DNA of 34,260 nucleotides from a virus, in IMG/VR virus record IMGVR_UViG_3300044527_000091, positions 1-34,260 of that record. One strand, written 5' to 3'. The notes under the pieces were generated by a model that saw only the letters and a list, made by a program, of their open reading frames with translations, did no database searches and was not told the DNA's origin. Position 1 is the stretch's first letter. Each line of letters starts with the position of its first letter. This document shows positions 15,977 through 24,934 of the stretch, one piece after another. The translations under genes and the position numbers were made by a program.

Positions 15977-16240
15977 TTAAGGATTAGCTAAATAAGCAGT
16001 TCCTACCGCAATAGCTTGATTCACAGCAGATAAATCAAAACTATCAAACCAACCTTTTGCTACCATCAACTCAAGATGGTCAACATTACGCTTTACACAA
16101 TCTTTCTTTTCATTAACACTGCCTGAAATCATTTGAGTACCGGCAACGATGGCGTTGATGAGATCCACCGAGTCACCCATTGCTGAGAAATGGCGGTCAA
16201 GTTCTGCTTGGCTGGGTACTTCTTGAATAACTTCAGACAT
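15977..16240 (-). CDS. Conserved hypothetical protein after tail fibre
   Basis: 87 residues. The middle contains KKDCVKRNVDHLELMVAKGWFDSFDLSAVNQAI, a pattern seen in small proteins encoded directly downstream of tail-fibre genes in several podoviruses. Helical, acidic start, no catalytic motif. The start follows the fibre stop by two bases with an AAAGGAG ribosome site, so the two are co-expressed. A fibre-assembly or adaptor role is a guess from position. Confidence 0.6.
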   Translation of the reverse strand: MSEVIQEVPSQAELDRHFSAMGDSVDLINAIVAGTQMISGSVNEKKDCVKRNVDHLELMVAKGWFDSFDLSAVNQAIAVGTAYLANP

Positions 16241-16242
16241 GA

Positions 16243-17823
16243 TTAAGCTCCTTTCAGGGTTGCGATTTCAGCCTCTGCTGCTTGGAGGCGTGTGTTGAGT
16301 TCTTTGATGGCGTTAAGCATGTGCCAAAACACATTGTCGGAGTCTACGGACAACACGCCGGTGGACTCTTCCTTGACGCAATCAGGGCAGACTTGCTGAA
16401 GCTCTTGGGCAATAACGCCAAGTTGAACGCCGGATTTATTGATTGCATCCTGTGGCTTAAGTGATGGATCAACTTCCTCTGGCAAACGATATTCAAAGTT
16501 GCGAACCCTGATCTGGCTAATCTTGTCCAGACCCTCGGTGTTATCAACAATGTTTTTCTTTAGACGTTGATCGGAGGTCGTTGACCAAGATGAGGAGTTG
16601 TTGCCTTGATAGACACCACCAGCATTTGGGCTAATAAAGCCTGTGTTGTTTCCTTTTCCTTGTACGCCCAATACTGTTCCTATAACGATTTCATGTGTAC
16701 TTCCTGTGCTAGAGGATTGTGTACCATAACCCATCAAAATGTTATTAGAACCAGTAGTAAGATAATTTACATAATCTCCCGGTGAATTTCCAATACAGAT
16801 ATTTTGCGATCCTGTGGTTATTCTTGCTCCTGACCTACGGCCAAGCCCTATGTTACCAACCCCAGCCGTAACGTCTGTAAGCGCACCGTACCCTAACGCT
16901 GCATTTTCATTACCTGTTGTATTCGCATCCAATGTTTGATAACCGACAGCGACATTTTCTATGCCAGTGGTGTTGGCGCCTAGGGCTTCATAACCAACGG
17001 CGGTGTTATTGGAGACTGTATTATTGAATAGCGAACCGCTTCCTACAGCAACGTTATATTGACCAGTTTGATTGTAGTAAAGCGCATTTCTACCAACCGC
17101 AATGTTGTCAATGCCCGTAGTATTGCTGTAAAGAGCACTGTGCCCAATGGCAGTAATACTTGTGCCGGTGGTTACGTTGCCAGCTTGATAGCCTAAAAAA
17201 GTTCCATACGTTCCTGCTGAAGGCGTATTCCCATACACCGTCCCCAGTGTGGTGGGCGTGGCAGCGGAGACTGATGCTGTGTTTGAAAGTGTGCCAGCAG
17301 ACAAAGATAGACCACTACCAACAGTTACGTTACTGAAACCACCACTACCATTGTTAGCTAATAACTGTGCTGAAGTACCTGTTGTAGCAGCGGCATAGTC
17401 TGTTCCAGCAGCGGCATTGCTAAAACCTCCTGTACCGTTTCCTTTTAGGATTGCTGTGCCAGATGTTGCTGGTGCATAATCAGTACCAGCGGTTGCTGTA
17501 GTGATTGCGGACGTACCAGCACCTTTCAACAAAGCACCAGCACTAAAGGTATTAGTACCAGTACCACCATTAGCAACTAGAAGCGTACCTGTAACACCTG
17601 TCGTTAATGGTAATCCAGTCGCATTAGTCAACACTGCTGCTGATGGTGTACCTAAGTTAGGTGTAACCAGTGTAGGAGAGTTTAGATCTGCTTTAGTAGC
17701 AATAGCCGTAGCTATGTTATCAAACTCTGTGTTGATCTCAGTGCCTTTTACAACCTTATTCGCATTACCGCTTGGTAAGGAGTCTTTAGCAGCAAAGTTA
17801 GTGCTTTTGGTATAGTTAGACAC
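16243..17823 (-). CDS. Tail fibre with C-terminal S74 self-cleaving chaperone
   Basis: 526 residues. The N-terminus SNYTKSTNFAAKDSLPSGNANKVVKGTEINTEFDNIA is a virion-attachment segment. Residues 60-190 hold Gly/Thr-rich modules (VANGGTGTN). Residues 190-390 are repeats of about 15-16 residues around N-x-AVG-x-x-AL-x-x-N-T-T-G, expected to form a trimeric beta-helix. The last 110 residues are a peptidase S74 intramolecular chaperone, with the Ser and Lys of SDQRLKK (about 417-423) forming the cleavage site. GTG 17823 is preferred because AGAGG lies at a usable distance; TTG 17829 is too close. Codon use in the 3' half looks more GC-rich than its neighbours. Confidence 0.88.
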   Translation of the reverse strand: MSNYTKSTNFAAKDSLPSGNANKVVKGTEINTEFDNIATAIATKADLNSPTLVTPNLGTPSAAVLTNATGLPLTTGVTGTLLVANGGTGTNTFSAGALLKGAGTSAITTATAGTDYAPATSGTAILKGNGTGGFSNAAAGTDYAAATTGTSAQLLANNGSGGFSNVTVGSGLSLSAGTLSNTASVSAATPTTLGTVYGNTPSAGTYGTFLGYQAGNVTTGTSITAIGHSALYSNTTGIDNIAVGRNALYYNQTGQYNVAVGSGSLFNNTVSNNTAVGYEALGANTTGIENVAVGYQTLDANTTGNENAALGYGALTDVTAGVGNIGLGRRSGARITTGSQNICIGNSPGDYVNYLTTGSNNILMGYGTQSSSTGSTHEIVIGTVLGVQGKGNNTGFISPNAGGVYQGNNSSSWSTTSDQRLKKNIVDNTEGLDKISQIRVRNFEYRLPEEVDPSLKPQDAINKSGVQLGVIAQELQQVCPDCVKEESTGVLSVDSDNVFWHMLNAIKELNTRLQAAEAEIATLKGA

Positions 17824-17825
17824 AA

Positions 17826-17987
17826 TCAATCCTCTTTAGTTGACTTTGTGACCTTAACTTTACTTTCTTGTTTTTTATCTTCTTCTTTTACTTCTTCATA
17901 GTCTGGATGCCTACGCATCTGCTCAATGTCGTATTCGTATTCAACATTCATTAAGTTGTTTGACCATTTGCATCTAAAAGTGACCAT
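17826..17987 (-). CDS. Small charged hypothetical protein (53 aa)
   Basis: ATG 17987 has GAGG six bases upstream (AAGAGGTTACT-ATG). The product begins MVTFRCKWSNNLMNVEYEYDIEQM-RRHPDYEE, then a Lys/Glu tail. Start and stop tile between the capsid terminator and the fibre start, and the stop overlaps the fibre's upstream TTG. The MVTFRCKWSNN... and RRHPDYEEV pattern looks like a genuine conserved phage peptide. Function unknown. Confidence 0.65.
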   Translation of the reverse strand: MVTFRCKWSNNLMNVEYEYDIEQMRRHPDYEEVKEEDKKQESKVKVTKSTKED

Positions 17988-18003
17988 AGTAACCTCTTAT
18001 ATG

Positions 18004-18031
18004 AAAGAGGCTGCCGAAGCAGCCCCTCTTT
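18004..18031 (-). terminator. UUCG-loop hairpin after the capsid gene
   Basis: On the minus strand AAAGAGG-GG-CTGC pairs with GCAGCCTCTTT around a TTCG tetraloop (11 pairs with a two-G bulge). It begins nine bases after the capsid stop. Only a short T run follows (TCTTT is in the stem), so it is probably a partial terminator or an mRNA-stabilising 3' end that keeps capsid mRNA above the downstream genes. Confidence 0.7.
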
Positions 18032-18039
18032 AGCTTTTA

Positions 18040-19014
18040 TTAGCTAGGGATGATCAAAGCAATACCAGCATCGTTACGAAGCTCTGCAACACCGTACAGC
18101 GTGTCAGCAGTGTACAGCGTAGCAAGGTACTCTTGCTTGTACTGAGCCTGTGAGCGAACAGCCATTTGCTCTGCAAGAACCATTGCATCTTTGTGGAACA
18201 TCAAGCAAGCACGAGGAGCAGTACCGGACGAAGCATAAGCAGTGTCAGCGTTGCTGCTAACAAACACTTTAACACCGTACACATCACCGATCTGACCATT
18301 ACGAATGGTGTTGTTACCACCTTGCTCACCAACAAAGGCTTGTTCGGTGAAACGAGCAAGACCCATTAGGGTGTTACGAGCAACAGGAGGAATAACCAAG
18401 TAACGACCATCTTGAGGTACGTTAGCATCATCAAGACGCTGAATGGTACGACGAATAGCAGCATCAGTTAGTGCAGTTGCGTTACCAGCACCAGCACCAC
18501 CAACGAAGGCTGTAGTACCATCACCACCGATGTAAGCAGTGGTTGTACCGGACACACTGTAGTCACCGGTAGTGCCAGCGGCATGAGAGCCGTTGAAGAG
18601 ACGACCGATCTGGATTAGATCAGAGTCAACCTGCGTAGCCAATGCATAACCAGCATCTTCAGTGTAGAAACGACGAAGCGAAGCAAGAGCTTGAACTTCG
18701 ACGATGTCCTCAATCAAACGTGAGTATTCGTAGTGCTTGTTAATGGTAACTTGCACTTCAGACTCAACGTTCGCCTGAATCGTAACAGCAGTGTTAGCTG
18801 CTTTAGCGAATGCTGCACCACGAGTGGGGCTAGGAATATGAAGCGTATCACCTTTCTTACCACGCATTGTCATCTTGTTGACGAGGTTCGCCATAACAAG
18901 TGATTTCTTGTAAGAAGCGATGATTTCATCAGACCAAATCTCAGGTACAAATTTATCTGCGTTGGTCTTGTTTACTATGGAACCACTTCCACCAGGATAA
19001 GCTGCTGAAGCCAT
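18040..19014 (-). CDS. Major capsid protein (HK97-fold)
   Basis: 324 residues. Features typical of podovirus capsid proteins are KFVPEIWSDEIIASYKKSLVMANLVNKM near the N-terminus, the E-loop-like KKGDTLHIPSPTRG, VTINKHYEYSRLIEDIVEVQA and the C-terminal strands DVYGVKVFVSSN and AVRSQAQYKQEYLATLY. The scaffold gene lies directly upstream and a strong hairpin directly downstream. No N-terminal protease or prohead region is fused. TTAAGGACATTAAA precedes the ATG. Confidence 0.88.
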   Translation of the reverse strand: MASAAYPGGSGSIVNKTNADKFVPEIWSDEIIASYKKSLVMANLVNKMTMRGKKGDTLHIPSPTRGAAFAKAANTAVTIQANVESEVQVTINKHYEYSRLIEDIVEVQALASLRRFYTEDAGYALATQVDSDLIQIGRLFNGSHAAGTTGDYSVSGTTTAYIGGDGTTAFVGGAGAGNATALTDAAIRRTIQRLDDANVPQDGRYLVIPPVARNTLMGLARFTEQAFVGEQGGNNTIRNGQIGDVYGVKVFVSSNADTAYASSGTAPRACLMFHKDAMVLAEQMAVRSQAQYKQEYLATLYTADTLYGVAELRNDAGIALIIPS

Positions 19015-19035
19015 TTTAATGTCCTTAAAGTTAGG

Positions 19036-19818
19036 TTATCGGACCCTACCATCGCTATAGGCTGACATGATGTCATCTTGTAATGCCATATAACGTTCAG
19101 GGTCAGTCATTTGAAGTCGAATAAGATCTGCTCGACGATAAATTTTCTTGCTCGTCTCACCAGTAGCACCATCAACTGCTACAGTAGCTGCTTTGAGTGT
19201 TTGATTACGTTGTTCCTGAAGCTGTTGTGCTGCTTGCTGAACAGTGTCCTGTTTAGCTTTCTTCAATGCTTTGAAGTTAGACAACAACTCATTAGCGGAA
19301 TCGAAATCAAACTGTTTGTCTGCTGCTACGTACAATCTTTGACGTACAGGTGACTCATTTACCCATGAAGCAAACTCAGGATCAGTAATGACTTGAGTAT
19401 AATCAGGGTGTGATTGAGCTAGCCTGTTTGCTGTTTGCATCCTAGCCATCTGTGTTGCAGCCTGTTGAGCCTGAACAACTGCTGGATGGGATTCAACTGC
19501 TTTGTTAACTGCCTTAACAGGATCGGCAAAAAAGTCAGTATCATCTTCGATAGCTTTAGCAGGTTGATCCTGCGGTGTGATTTGCCTTTTGATGAGTTCA
19601 TCAGCTAACTTACGAACTTCTCCAACTTCTTGTGCTTGACGACCAATTAGCTTTTCAGCCTCCTGGTGCATCCTTATGATGTCATCTAACGATTTACCCT
19701 TATACTTCTCAGGGATCGTAGGTTCTTCCTGGGTTGGCGCTGCTTCAGCCTTAGCCTCTACAGCTTGAAATTCATCGTTACCTACTTCATCATCTAGAGA
19801 TTCTACAAATTCAGCCAT
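19036..19818 (-). CDS. Scaffolding protein
   Basis: 260 residues, acidic N-terminus (MAEFVESLDDEVGNDEFQ), then EKYKGKSLDDIIRMHQEAEKLIGRQAQEVGEVRKLADEL, a coiled-coil signature shared by podovirus scaffolds, and a helical C-terminus ending AYSDGRVR. It would assemble the procapsid and then leave. The position directly upstream of the capsid gene supports the call. AGGAGAAGCAG lies before the ATG. No protease motif is seen. Confidence 0.85.
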   Translation of the reverse strand: MAEFVESLDDEVGNDEFQAVEAKAEAAPTQEEPTIPEKYKGKSLDDIIRMHQEAEKLIGRQAQEVGEVRKLADELIKRQITPQDQPAKAIEDDTDFFADPVKAVNKAVESHPAVVQAQQAATQMARMQTANRLAQSHPDYTQVITDPEFASWVNESPVRQRLYVAADKQFDFDSANELLSNFKALKKAKQDTVQQAAQQLQEQRNQTLKAATVAVDGATGETSKKIYRRADLIRLQMTDPERYMALQDDIMSAYSDGRVR

Positions 19819-19873
19819 CTGCTTCTCCTAGTCGGGTATAACCCAATTGTTAGGAATTAAAAAGGAATCTAAG

Positions 19874-20113
19874 TTATCCCTCATAATAGGACTTAGACTT
19901 TGCTACGTTTACTGCTTGTTCATGCATCGTTGCCCATCTATCAGAAGCTGTTGGAAAAGCACCAGTGATGCCTTCTAGTTTGCTTCTAGGAGATGCTAAT
20001 TGTCTTTGTGCTAACAAGTCACAGTGTGGGCACTGTATTTCTTTAACATAGTGATCTGTGTACCTTTCAGTAACATGTCCGTTAGCACACTCAAAATCAT
20101 TCAGTATCCTCAT
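19874..20113 (-). CDS. FmdB-type zinc-ribbon protein
   Basis: 79 residues. A zinc site is formed by C9, probably H13, and C28-x2-C31 (ECANGH...CPHC), followed by LASPRSKLEGITGAFPTASDRW, a tail seen in phage zinc-ribbon proteins of the putative-regulatory (FmdB) family. It may be a virion-assembly factor or a regulator. It overlaps the 3' end of the previous small gene by 17 bases and precedes scaffold by 55 bases. Confidence 0.7.
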   Translation of the reverse strand: MRILNDFECANGHVTERYTDHYVKEIQCPHCDLLAQRQLASPRSKLEGITGAFPTASDRWATMHEQAVNVAKSKSYYEG

Positions 20114-20342
20114 TGACTAAATCCTCATAGGCTTTTTCCCAAACTTCATGCATCGTTAGGAGCCAATCTAAAGCTTTTAGTTGACCTTTACGTTCTTGTA
20201 GTTCTTCACCACTAGAGATAGTGGTTATGTCCGCTACTGCGTCTCTGTACTCTTTAGCATCTTCCAACAGAGTTTTCCATCCTGGATGACTCATAAGGTC
20301 GAATCGCTCTTCGTAGTACTTTAGTAACTTAGTAGTATCCAT
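20097..20342 (-). CDS. Conserved hypothetical phage protein
   Basis: 81 residues with LLKYYEERFDLMSHPGWKTLLEDAKEYRDAVADI, which I recognise as a common small protein in podovirus head genes. It is helical, with no catalytic motif. The ATG at 20342 lies only about one base from the predicted start point of the minus-strand promoter at 20350-20379 and lacks a ribosome site, so its mRNA may be leaderless. The next ATG (residue 17) would cut the conserved segment. Confidence 0.65.
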   Translation of the reverse strand: MDTTKLLKYYEERFDLMSHPGWKTLLEDAKEYRDAVADITTISSGEELQERKGQLKALDWLLTMHEVWEKAYEDLVNEDTE

Positions 20343-20349
20343 TGTTGTT

Positions 20350-20379
20350 ATTTTACCACAGTGAAAATATTGTTGTAAA
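20350..20379 (-). promoter_or_regulatory. Minus-strand late promoter P2
   Basis: On the minus strand -35 TTTACA (20379-20374), an 18-base spacer and -10 TAAAAT (20355-20350) preceded by TGG, an extended -10. The same arrangement and spacing recur at 29362-29391, which is strong evidence for a genuine promoter. The predicted start point is at about 20343. Confidence 0.7.
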
Positions 20380-20392
20380 GAGCCTTGACTAC
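20367..20392. repeat. Copy 1 of a 26-bp promoter element
   Basis: Identical to 29379-29404 at 24 of 26 positions. The shared part reads ATATTGTTGTAAAG, then two variable positions within AGC/TGT, then CTTGACTAC. It covers the -35 of the minus-strand promoter and the -35 of the plus-strand HNH promoter. Confidence 0.85.
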
Positions 20393-20413
20393 GTAAGTAA
20401 AACGTGTTACAAT
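20385..20413 (+). promoter_or_regulatory. Sigma-70 promoter for the plus-strand HNH gene
   Basis: TTGACT (20385-20390), exactly 17 bases, TACAAT (20408-20413). The predicted start is about 20420, with GGGAG (20423-20427) five bases before the ATG at 20433, giving a very short leader. It overlaps the minus-strand late promoter. Confidence 0.75.
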
Positions 20414-20432
20414 AACCCTTTCGGGAGACTCT

Positions 20433-21011
20433 ATGAAATCAATGCACTTTGCTAAAAGTAAGCTAACACCAGAAGAAAGACTAGATCTTGTTTGTCGTTT
20501 AGTTCTTCTAGGTAAACAAACTGATGAAATCAGGGTTGATCTAGGTAATGTCAGTCGTCAACGAGTACATCAGTTGTTTAACAAGTTAGTGTCTTTAGGT
20601 AGGCTTACGTACGAACAATTACCTAGACAGGCTACGCTACTGAAGAGACGATCTAGTTACAAACAGAAGTGGGGGCATTTCCCTGAAGAATCTTATGTTC
20701 GTGCTGATGAGTTCTACCAGATCATTAGAGAAAAGTTCAGACGTAAGAAAGCATCTAACTACAAACATGATTGGGATATAGAGTTCAATGACCTAACATT
20801 CCCTACTCATTGTCCGATATTAGGTATAGAGTTAGACTACCTAGCTAGTTTCCGTTCAGACAACTCTCCAAGCTTTGATAGGATTGATTCCTCTAAAGGA
20901 TACATCAAAGGAAACGTAGTTATCTTATCTTGGAGAGCTAACCGTATTAAGAATGATGGTACTGCTGAAGAACATCAAAAGATAGCAGACTTTATGCGAT
21001 CTGTGATGTAG
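20433..21011 (+). CDS. HNH / endonuclease VII-like nuclease with N-terminal HTH
   Basis: 192 residues on the plus strand inside the minus-strand virion block. The N-terminus (residues 10-50) reads as a helix-turn-helix (TPEERLDLVCRLVLLGKQTDEIRVDLGNVSRQRVHQL). The C-terminal half has CPILGIELDYL...SPSFDRIDSSKGYIKGNVVILSWRANRIKNDGT, the zinc-poor HNH-like signature (DRID...GNV...AN-x-IK) of phage nucleases. It has its own sigma-70 promoter and a good ribosome site, and overlaps the 3' end of the next minus-strand gene by 20 bases. Probably a mobile homing endonuclease; a regulator is possible because of the HTH. Confidence 0.8.
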   Translation: MKSMHFAKSKLTPEERLDLVCRLVLLGKQTDEIRVDLGNVSRQRVHQLFNKLVSLGRLTYEQLPRQATLLKRRSSYKQKWGHFPEESYVRADEFYQIIREKFRRKKASNYKHDWDIEFNDLTFPTHCPILGIELDYLASFRSDNSPSFDRIDSSKGYIKGNVVILSWRANRIKNDGTAEEHQKIADFMRSVM

Positions 21012-21309
21012 TAAACATAGTTACCTGATCTGTAGTCAGTAGTGTAGGTAGATCTATAGTCTCTATTAGCTCTATAGGCTCTACATTACCCCAAGCACTC
21101 TCAACCCAAGCCCTGTCTGCATGGTTCCAGTTCCACTGCCATCCTGCTCTGTCTGCTGGCTTAGGGTCACGTATCAGCCATTCCCAGTTTAGCCATACCA
21201 ACTCTTTACCATCAGGAATGTCTGTCGGAGGCGAAGGAGCCTGTTGCCAGCCTTCAGTACCATCTGTTTCAGTGCTTGGGATAGATCCGTTCTTTGTCCA
21301 ATATTGCAT
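20992..21309 (-). CDS. Trp-rich small protein, possible fibre-assembly factor
   Basis: 105 residues starting MQYWTKNGSIPSTETDGTEGWQQAPSPPTDIPDGKELVWLNWEW, with nine or so Trp residues in the first 80. It follows the LamG protein by nine bases with AGAGG upstream. Small Trp/Pro-rich proteins after fibre genes sometimes assist fibre folding or attach to fibres; that role is inference. Its 3' end converges with the HNH gene. Confidence 0.6.
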   Translation of the reverse strand: MQYWTKNGSIPSTETDGTEGWQQAPSPPTDIPDGKELVWLNWEWLIRDPKPADRAGWQWNWNHADRAWVESAWGNVEPIELIETIDLPTLLTTDQVTMFTTSQIA

Positions 21310-21318
21310 GGTCTACCT

Positions 21319-23523
21319 CTATATGGTTGGGAAGGCTGCTGTTGGTGCAGTGAAGTTGGCTGTGTAGCGAGCGTAGTTAGTTATTCGCACATCCTGAACG
21401 TATGCGTTAGCTGCGCTGCCACCTGTTCTGTCAGCACCGATATACATGGAATTGGTTTGGTTGAAGTCTGTGCTTACAGTACCAGTACCATCATTGGTTC
21501 CGTTAATGTATATCTTTGTTTGATTGGTGCTTGTACCTTCTCTGACTACAGCAATGTGCGTCCAGGTTGTGGCCGATACCGTACCCGATGAAGTGATTGT
21601 GCTTGAACCATAAGTAAAGACAACTTGGTTACTGCTGTTAAGCGAGACAAGCCATCCTGTTGTACCAGTACCTTTACCAGCAAGTCCATAAGTTCCAGAA
21701 GAGTTTCGGTACACCCACATTTCAATAGTAAAGTTACCTGTACCAATCCTTTGCGGTGACTGATCTGGTATTAACAACCAATCACCAGTGCCGTCAAAAC
21801 TAATACTACTCCCACCCCACTTGCTCTGTGTCGTACTTATCTGAGCATTCCCCACCGTCTCCAAGTCATTCTTACTTGTAGCATCGTAGATACCGGCGTT
21901 GGTGAAGTTGGTTAACAAAGCTACATTAGTTGTTGCTGTTGGCGGCTCTGTTGGTACTGAAATGCTTTCAGCGGTTCCGTTGGTGTATTTCAAACCACTA
22001 ATGTAACCATTCATTACGTTAGCGGCGCTACGATCACTACCTATATACAGCGTATCTGTTTGGTTAAAGTCTGTTGCTACTGTTGCCGTGGCAGAACTTA
22101 CACCATTGATGTAGAGCTGAAACCCATTAGTTGATGTATTAGTTCTAACGGCGGCAACATGAGTCCAAGCAGAAGCGGGAATGGTTGTTGTTGTATCTAC
22201 GTTAGTAGTACCATGCGTAAACCTAAGCACGTTTGTAGATGTTACTTGTAAAACATAGCCAGTTGATGCCCCACCTTTAGCTATGATGGAATGAGCTGCC
22301 CCTGACGCGTTTCTATATACCCACGCTTGTATAGTAAAAGCATTGGTTCCAAGACGAAGATTTGTGTTATCAGCAACACTCAAATAATCCCCACTACCAT
22401 CAAAATACCCACTCCCACCATTAGCGGCAGCACTCCAGCTTGCAGTGGGATTGAATGGGGAGAAGGCGACTACGGAGTTGCTTCCATTAACAGTTAAGGT
22501 TTTAGGGCTTGAGCTATTGTCAACAAAGCGATTGCTTTGGAAGGTAAGCAGTGCAACATTACCAGCGGTTGCGCCTTGAGATGTCGTTGTTAACGGTACG
22601 GTACTTGGCGTAAAGTTAGTGCTGTATAAAGCCTGTCCGTTTGTAATGCGAAAATTTGAAGCATAAAAAGGAACCGCAGAGGCAACGCCGTATTGATTAA
22701 GTAAATTTAAGGTCGCATAAGAACCTAGTGAAACCTTTGCCCTTGTTCCAGCAGCTTGTCCGTTAATGTAAAACGTAAAGGTGTTGGCGGTATTGTCGTT
22801 AACAATCGCTAAGTGAACCCAGCTTCCTAATGAATAAGAAACTGTAGACCCGCTATAAATAATAGCGTTTGATTCAGTGATTATTCGTAAATTGATAAGA
22901 CTGCTTGTTACATTAGCATCAATAAGCCATCGTGAAGGGAAAGTATTTGTGTTTGTGGCAATAATGTTTGTATTGTCTGTTACCGAAGGTGTCGTAAAGT
23001 TAAACCATCCTTCAATTGTGTAACTAACATTAGTACCAAACAAACCGCTAGTTCCTGCTACATCAATCCTAGAAGCCCCACTTACTGAGCCAACCGTATA
23101 ATTCCCCCACCCAGTCTGTGAGAACGGGCTAAACGTACCTTGTGTCGTGTTTCCGTTGCGGGTGATGGGGAAGGCTGAAGTGATAGACGTGCTTGCTACA
23201 GTCATAGACGCACTGACCGTATACGTCCCAACACCGCCAGTCGTTCCTGTTAACTGCGCTGTAACAGTCGTTCCTCCGGTAATACCAGAACCAGTAATCG
23301 TATGTCCAATAAGAATCGTTCCAGACGTAACCGCTGAAACTGTCATGGTTGTTACCGCTATGGAGCCAGTAAAGACTGCTCCAGCGTCTAAGAACGTATT
23401 GTTCTGTGCGCCATTCGTACCGTTGCCAGGAAGAAGTAGCGTGGTGTATTCGTAGTAAGGGTCTGGAGTGACTGCACTACTTTGAAAAATCTGCCCTATA
23501 AGCGTAGCTAAAATACCGGTCAT
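21319..23523 (-). CDS. Triple-LamG adhesin / host-recognition protein
   Basis: About 734 residues. A short N-terminal part with [12 protein letters not shown] is followed by three concanavalin-A/LamG jelly-roll modules at roughly 140-300, 370-530 and 560-725. Each shows [27 protein letters not shown], a W-x-H-[IVL]-A strand ([30 protein letters not shown]), Y-INGxxxGT and a final TNG or ITN segment. LamG modules bind glycans, so this is probably a virion receptor-binding protein. ATG 23523 is chosen for the ATGA overlap with the previous stop. Start at 23547 is less likely. Confidence 0.8.
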   Translation of the reverse strand: MTGILATLIGQIFQSSAVTPDPYYEYTTLLLPGNGTNGAQNNTFLDAGAVFTGSIAVTTMTVSAVTSGTILIGHTITGSGITGGTTVTAQLTGTTGGVGTYTVSASMTVASTSITSAFPITRNGNTTQGTFSPFSQTGWGNYTVGSVSGASRIDVAGTSGLFGTNVSYTIEGWFNFTTPSVTDNTNIIATNTNTFPSRWLIDANVTSSLINLRIITESNAIIYSGSTVSYSLGSWVHLAIVNDNTANTFTFYINGQAAGTRAKVSLGSYATLNLLNQYGVASAVPFYASNFRITNGQALYSTNFTPSTVPLTTTSQGATAGNVALLTFQSNRFVDNSSSPKTLTVNGSNSVVAFSPFNPTASWSAAANGGSGYFDGSGDYLSVADNTNLRLGTNAFTIQAWVYRNASGAAHSIIAKGGASTGYVLQVTSTNVLRFTHGTTNVDTTTTIPASAWTHVAAVRTNTSTNGFQLYINGVSSATATVATDFNQTDTLYIGSDRSAANVMNGYISGLKYTNGTAESISVPTEPPTATTNVALLTNFTNAGIYDATSKNDLETVGNAQISTTQSKWGGSSISFDGTGDWLLIPDQSPQRIGTGNFTIEMWVYRNSSGTYGLAGKGTGTTGWLVSLNSSNQVVFTYGSSTITSSGTVSATTWTHIAVVREGTSTNQTKIYINGTNDGTGTVSTDFNQTNSMYIGADRTGGSAANAYVQDVRITNYARYTANFTAPTAAFPTI

Positions 23524-24386
23524 GACACGTTCCCAGAAACAACACAAACCGTACCAGAGATGAACAGAATCGTTGCAACACCTCTGGTTGCAAGCGTCAT
23601 TGTGTCTTTATCCGTATTGGTTCCAGCTATATAAGCAGTTGTGATCGACATCGTAAGCGTAATAGATGACGCTGAATTGTTAAAAATAACAACCACATCG
23701 CCAGCAGCAAATGTTGAGTTAGGAACCGTTTGACCCGCGCTTACTGACAGAACCTTACCAACATCACCAACAACGAGCGTATTCGTTGAGTTGCTTGATA
23801 TAGGTACATTTCTATATCCGACGGCGTTAGTACCGTCTACTGTACAGTTACTTAGTGTTCCTGAAGTAGGTGTACCAAGTACAGGTGTTGTTAAGGTTGG
23901 TGATGTTGATAACACCACTGAACCTGATCCTGTAGAAGTTGTTACACCAGTACCACCATTAGCAACTGGTAGAGTTCCTGTTACCTGTGTAGCAAGATTA
24001 ACAGTTCCAGCAACAGTCTTCATGTTACCATTACTGTCAAACGTACCATCTGTAGTCCAGGTATCGTTAGGCTGTAGTGTAACTTTAGCAATCTGTCTTG
24101 TTGTTGGTCCTGTTGAGTTGTTAAAGGTAACAGTAACAGTCACTGCTGCTGTATCTTTGTTTTGAATGGTCAACCACTTAACAACTCTACGTGTTGATGC
24201 TGATGGAGCAGAAACTAAAGTCACTGCTGTTGTGCCATTTAAAGCACCATCATTAGATCCTTCAGTTAAGGATGAAGAAGTGCTATCAGCATAAGCAACA
24301 GTAAAGTCTGGGTTGCTTGTCGCAGCAGCACCAGACATCACTGCCTGTATTGTTTTGGTTGTACCGTCTAATACTAATGTTGCCAT
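23520..24386 (-). CDS. Fibre-like virion protein
   Basis: 288 residues, Thr/Ser/Gly/Val-rich. The N-terminal half contains a beta-sandwich-like segment ([25 protein letters not shown]). The middle shows [15 protein letters not shown] and [22 protein letters not shown], a module also found in the S74 fibre here and in many phage fibres. A decoration or fibre-base role is likely. It is coupled by ATGA to the LamG gene and follows another fibre-like gene. Confidence 0.65.
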   Translation of the reverse strand: MATLVLDGTTKTIQAVMSGAAATSNPDFTVAYADSTSSSLTEGSNDGALNGTTAVTLVSAPSASTRRVVKWLTIQNKDTAAVTVTVTFNNSTGPTTRQIAKVTLQPNDTWTTDGTFDSNGNMKTVAGTVNLATQVTGTLPVANGGTGVTTSTGSGSVVLSTSPTLTTPVLGTPTSGTLSNCTVDGTNAVGYRNVPISSNSTNTLVVGDVGKVLSVSAGQTVPNSTFAAGDVVVIFNNSASSITLTMSITTAYIAGTNTDKDTMTLATRGVATILFISGTVCVVSGNVS

Positions 24387-24395
24387 ATCTTATCC

Positions 24396-24932
24396 TTAAG
24401 ATATAAACCAAGCGTAATTGTTTGAACCTGACCCACCACCGCCTCCACCACCTGTACCGTTAGCTGCTGATGTGATACGACCTTGTGCATCAACAGTGAT
24501 GTTAGCGTTTGTATACGAACCTGCTGTAACTGCTGTGTTCGCTAAGTTAATGGTTCTGTTAGCGGACAAGTCACCACCACCAGACAACCCGGTACCAGCA
24601 GTAATGGTTGTTACTCCTACCGCATAACCAGCCGTAGCATGATTACCCCATCCATAAGCAGTATCCCAATCAGTTTGCTTTGATGTGGTAGGGATCGCAT
24701 AACCAGCTGTATTCGATATTGCTAACGTACCTGCTGATGTTACTGGTGATCCTGTTACAGTTAACCCCGTAGGCACTGACAAAGCTACTGAAGTTACTGT
24801 ACCGTTTCCAGACAAAGCAGCGATGTTGCTGAGTGTTGTCTTTACAGTGTTACCGCCTTGTACGATAGGTACAACTTCAGTACCAGCCAATGCTGATGCA
24901 TTTGATAGTGCTGATATCTTTACGTCAGCCAT
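24396..24932 (-). CDS. Fibre-like virion protein with Gly tail
   Basis: 178 residues. Starts [27 protein letters not shown], a conserved N-terminal pattern of phage head or tail fibres, and continues with [23 protein letters not shown] and [10 protein letters not shown]. It ends with [18 protein letters not shown], a flexible tail. It is probably a spike or short fibre attached by its N-terminus. The three fibre-like genes and the collagen-like gene form one cluster between portal and scaffold. Confidence 0.65.
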   Translation of the reverse strand: MADVKISALSNASALAGTEVVPIVQGGNTVKTTLSNIAALSGNGTVTSVALSVPTGLTVTGSPVTSAGTLAISNTAGYAIPTTSKQTDWDTAYGWGNHATAGYAVGVTTITAGTGLSGGGDLSANRTINLANTAVTAGSYTNANITVDAQGRITSAANGTGGGGGGGSGSNNYAWFIS

Positions 24933-24934
24933 GT

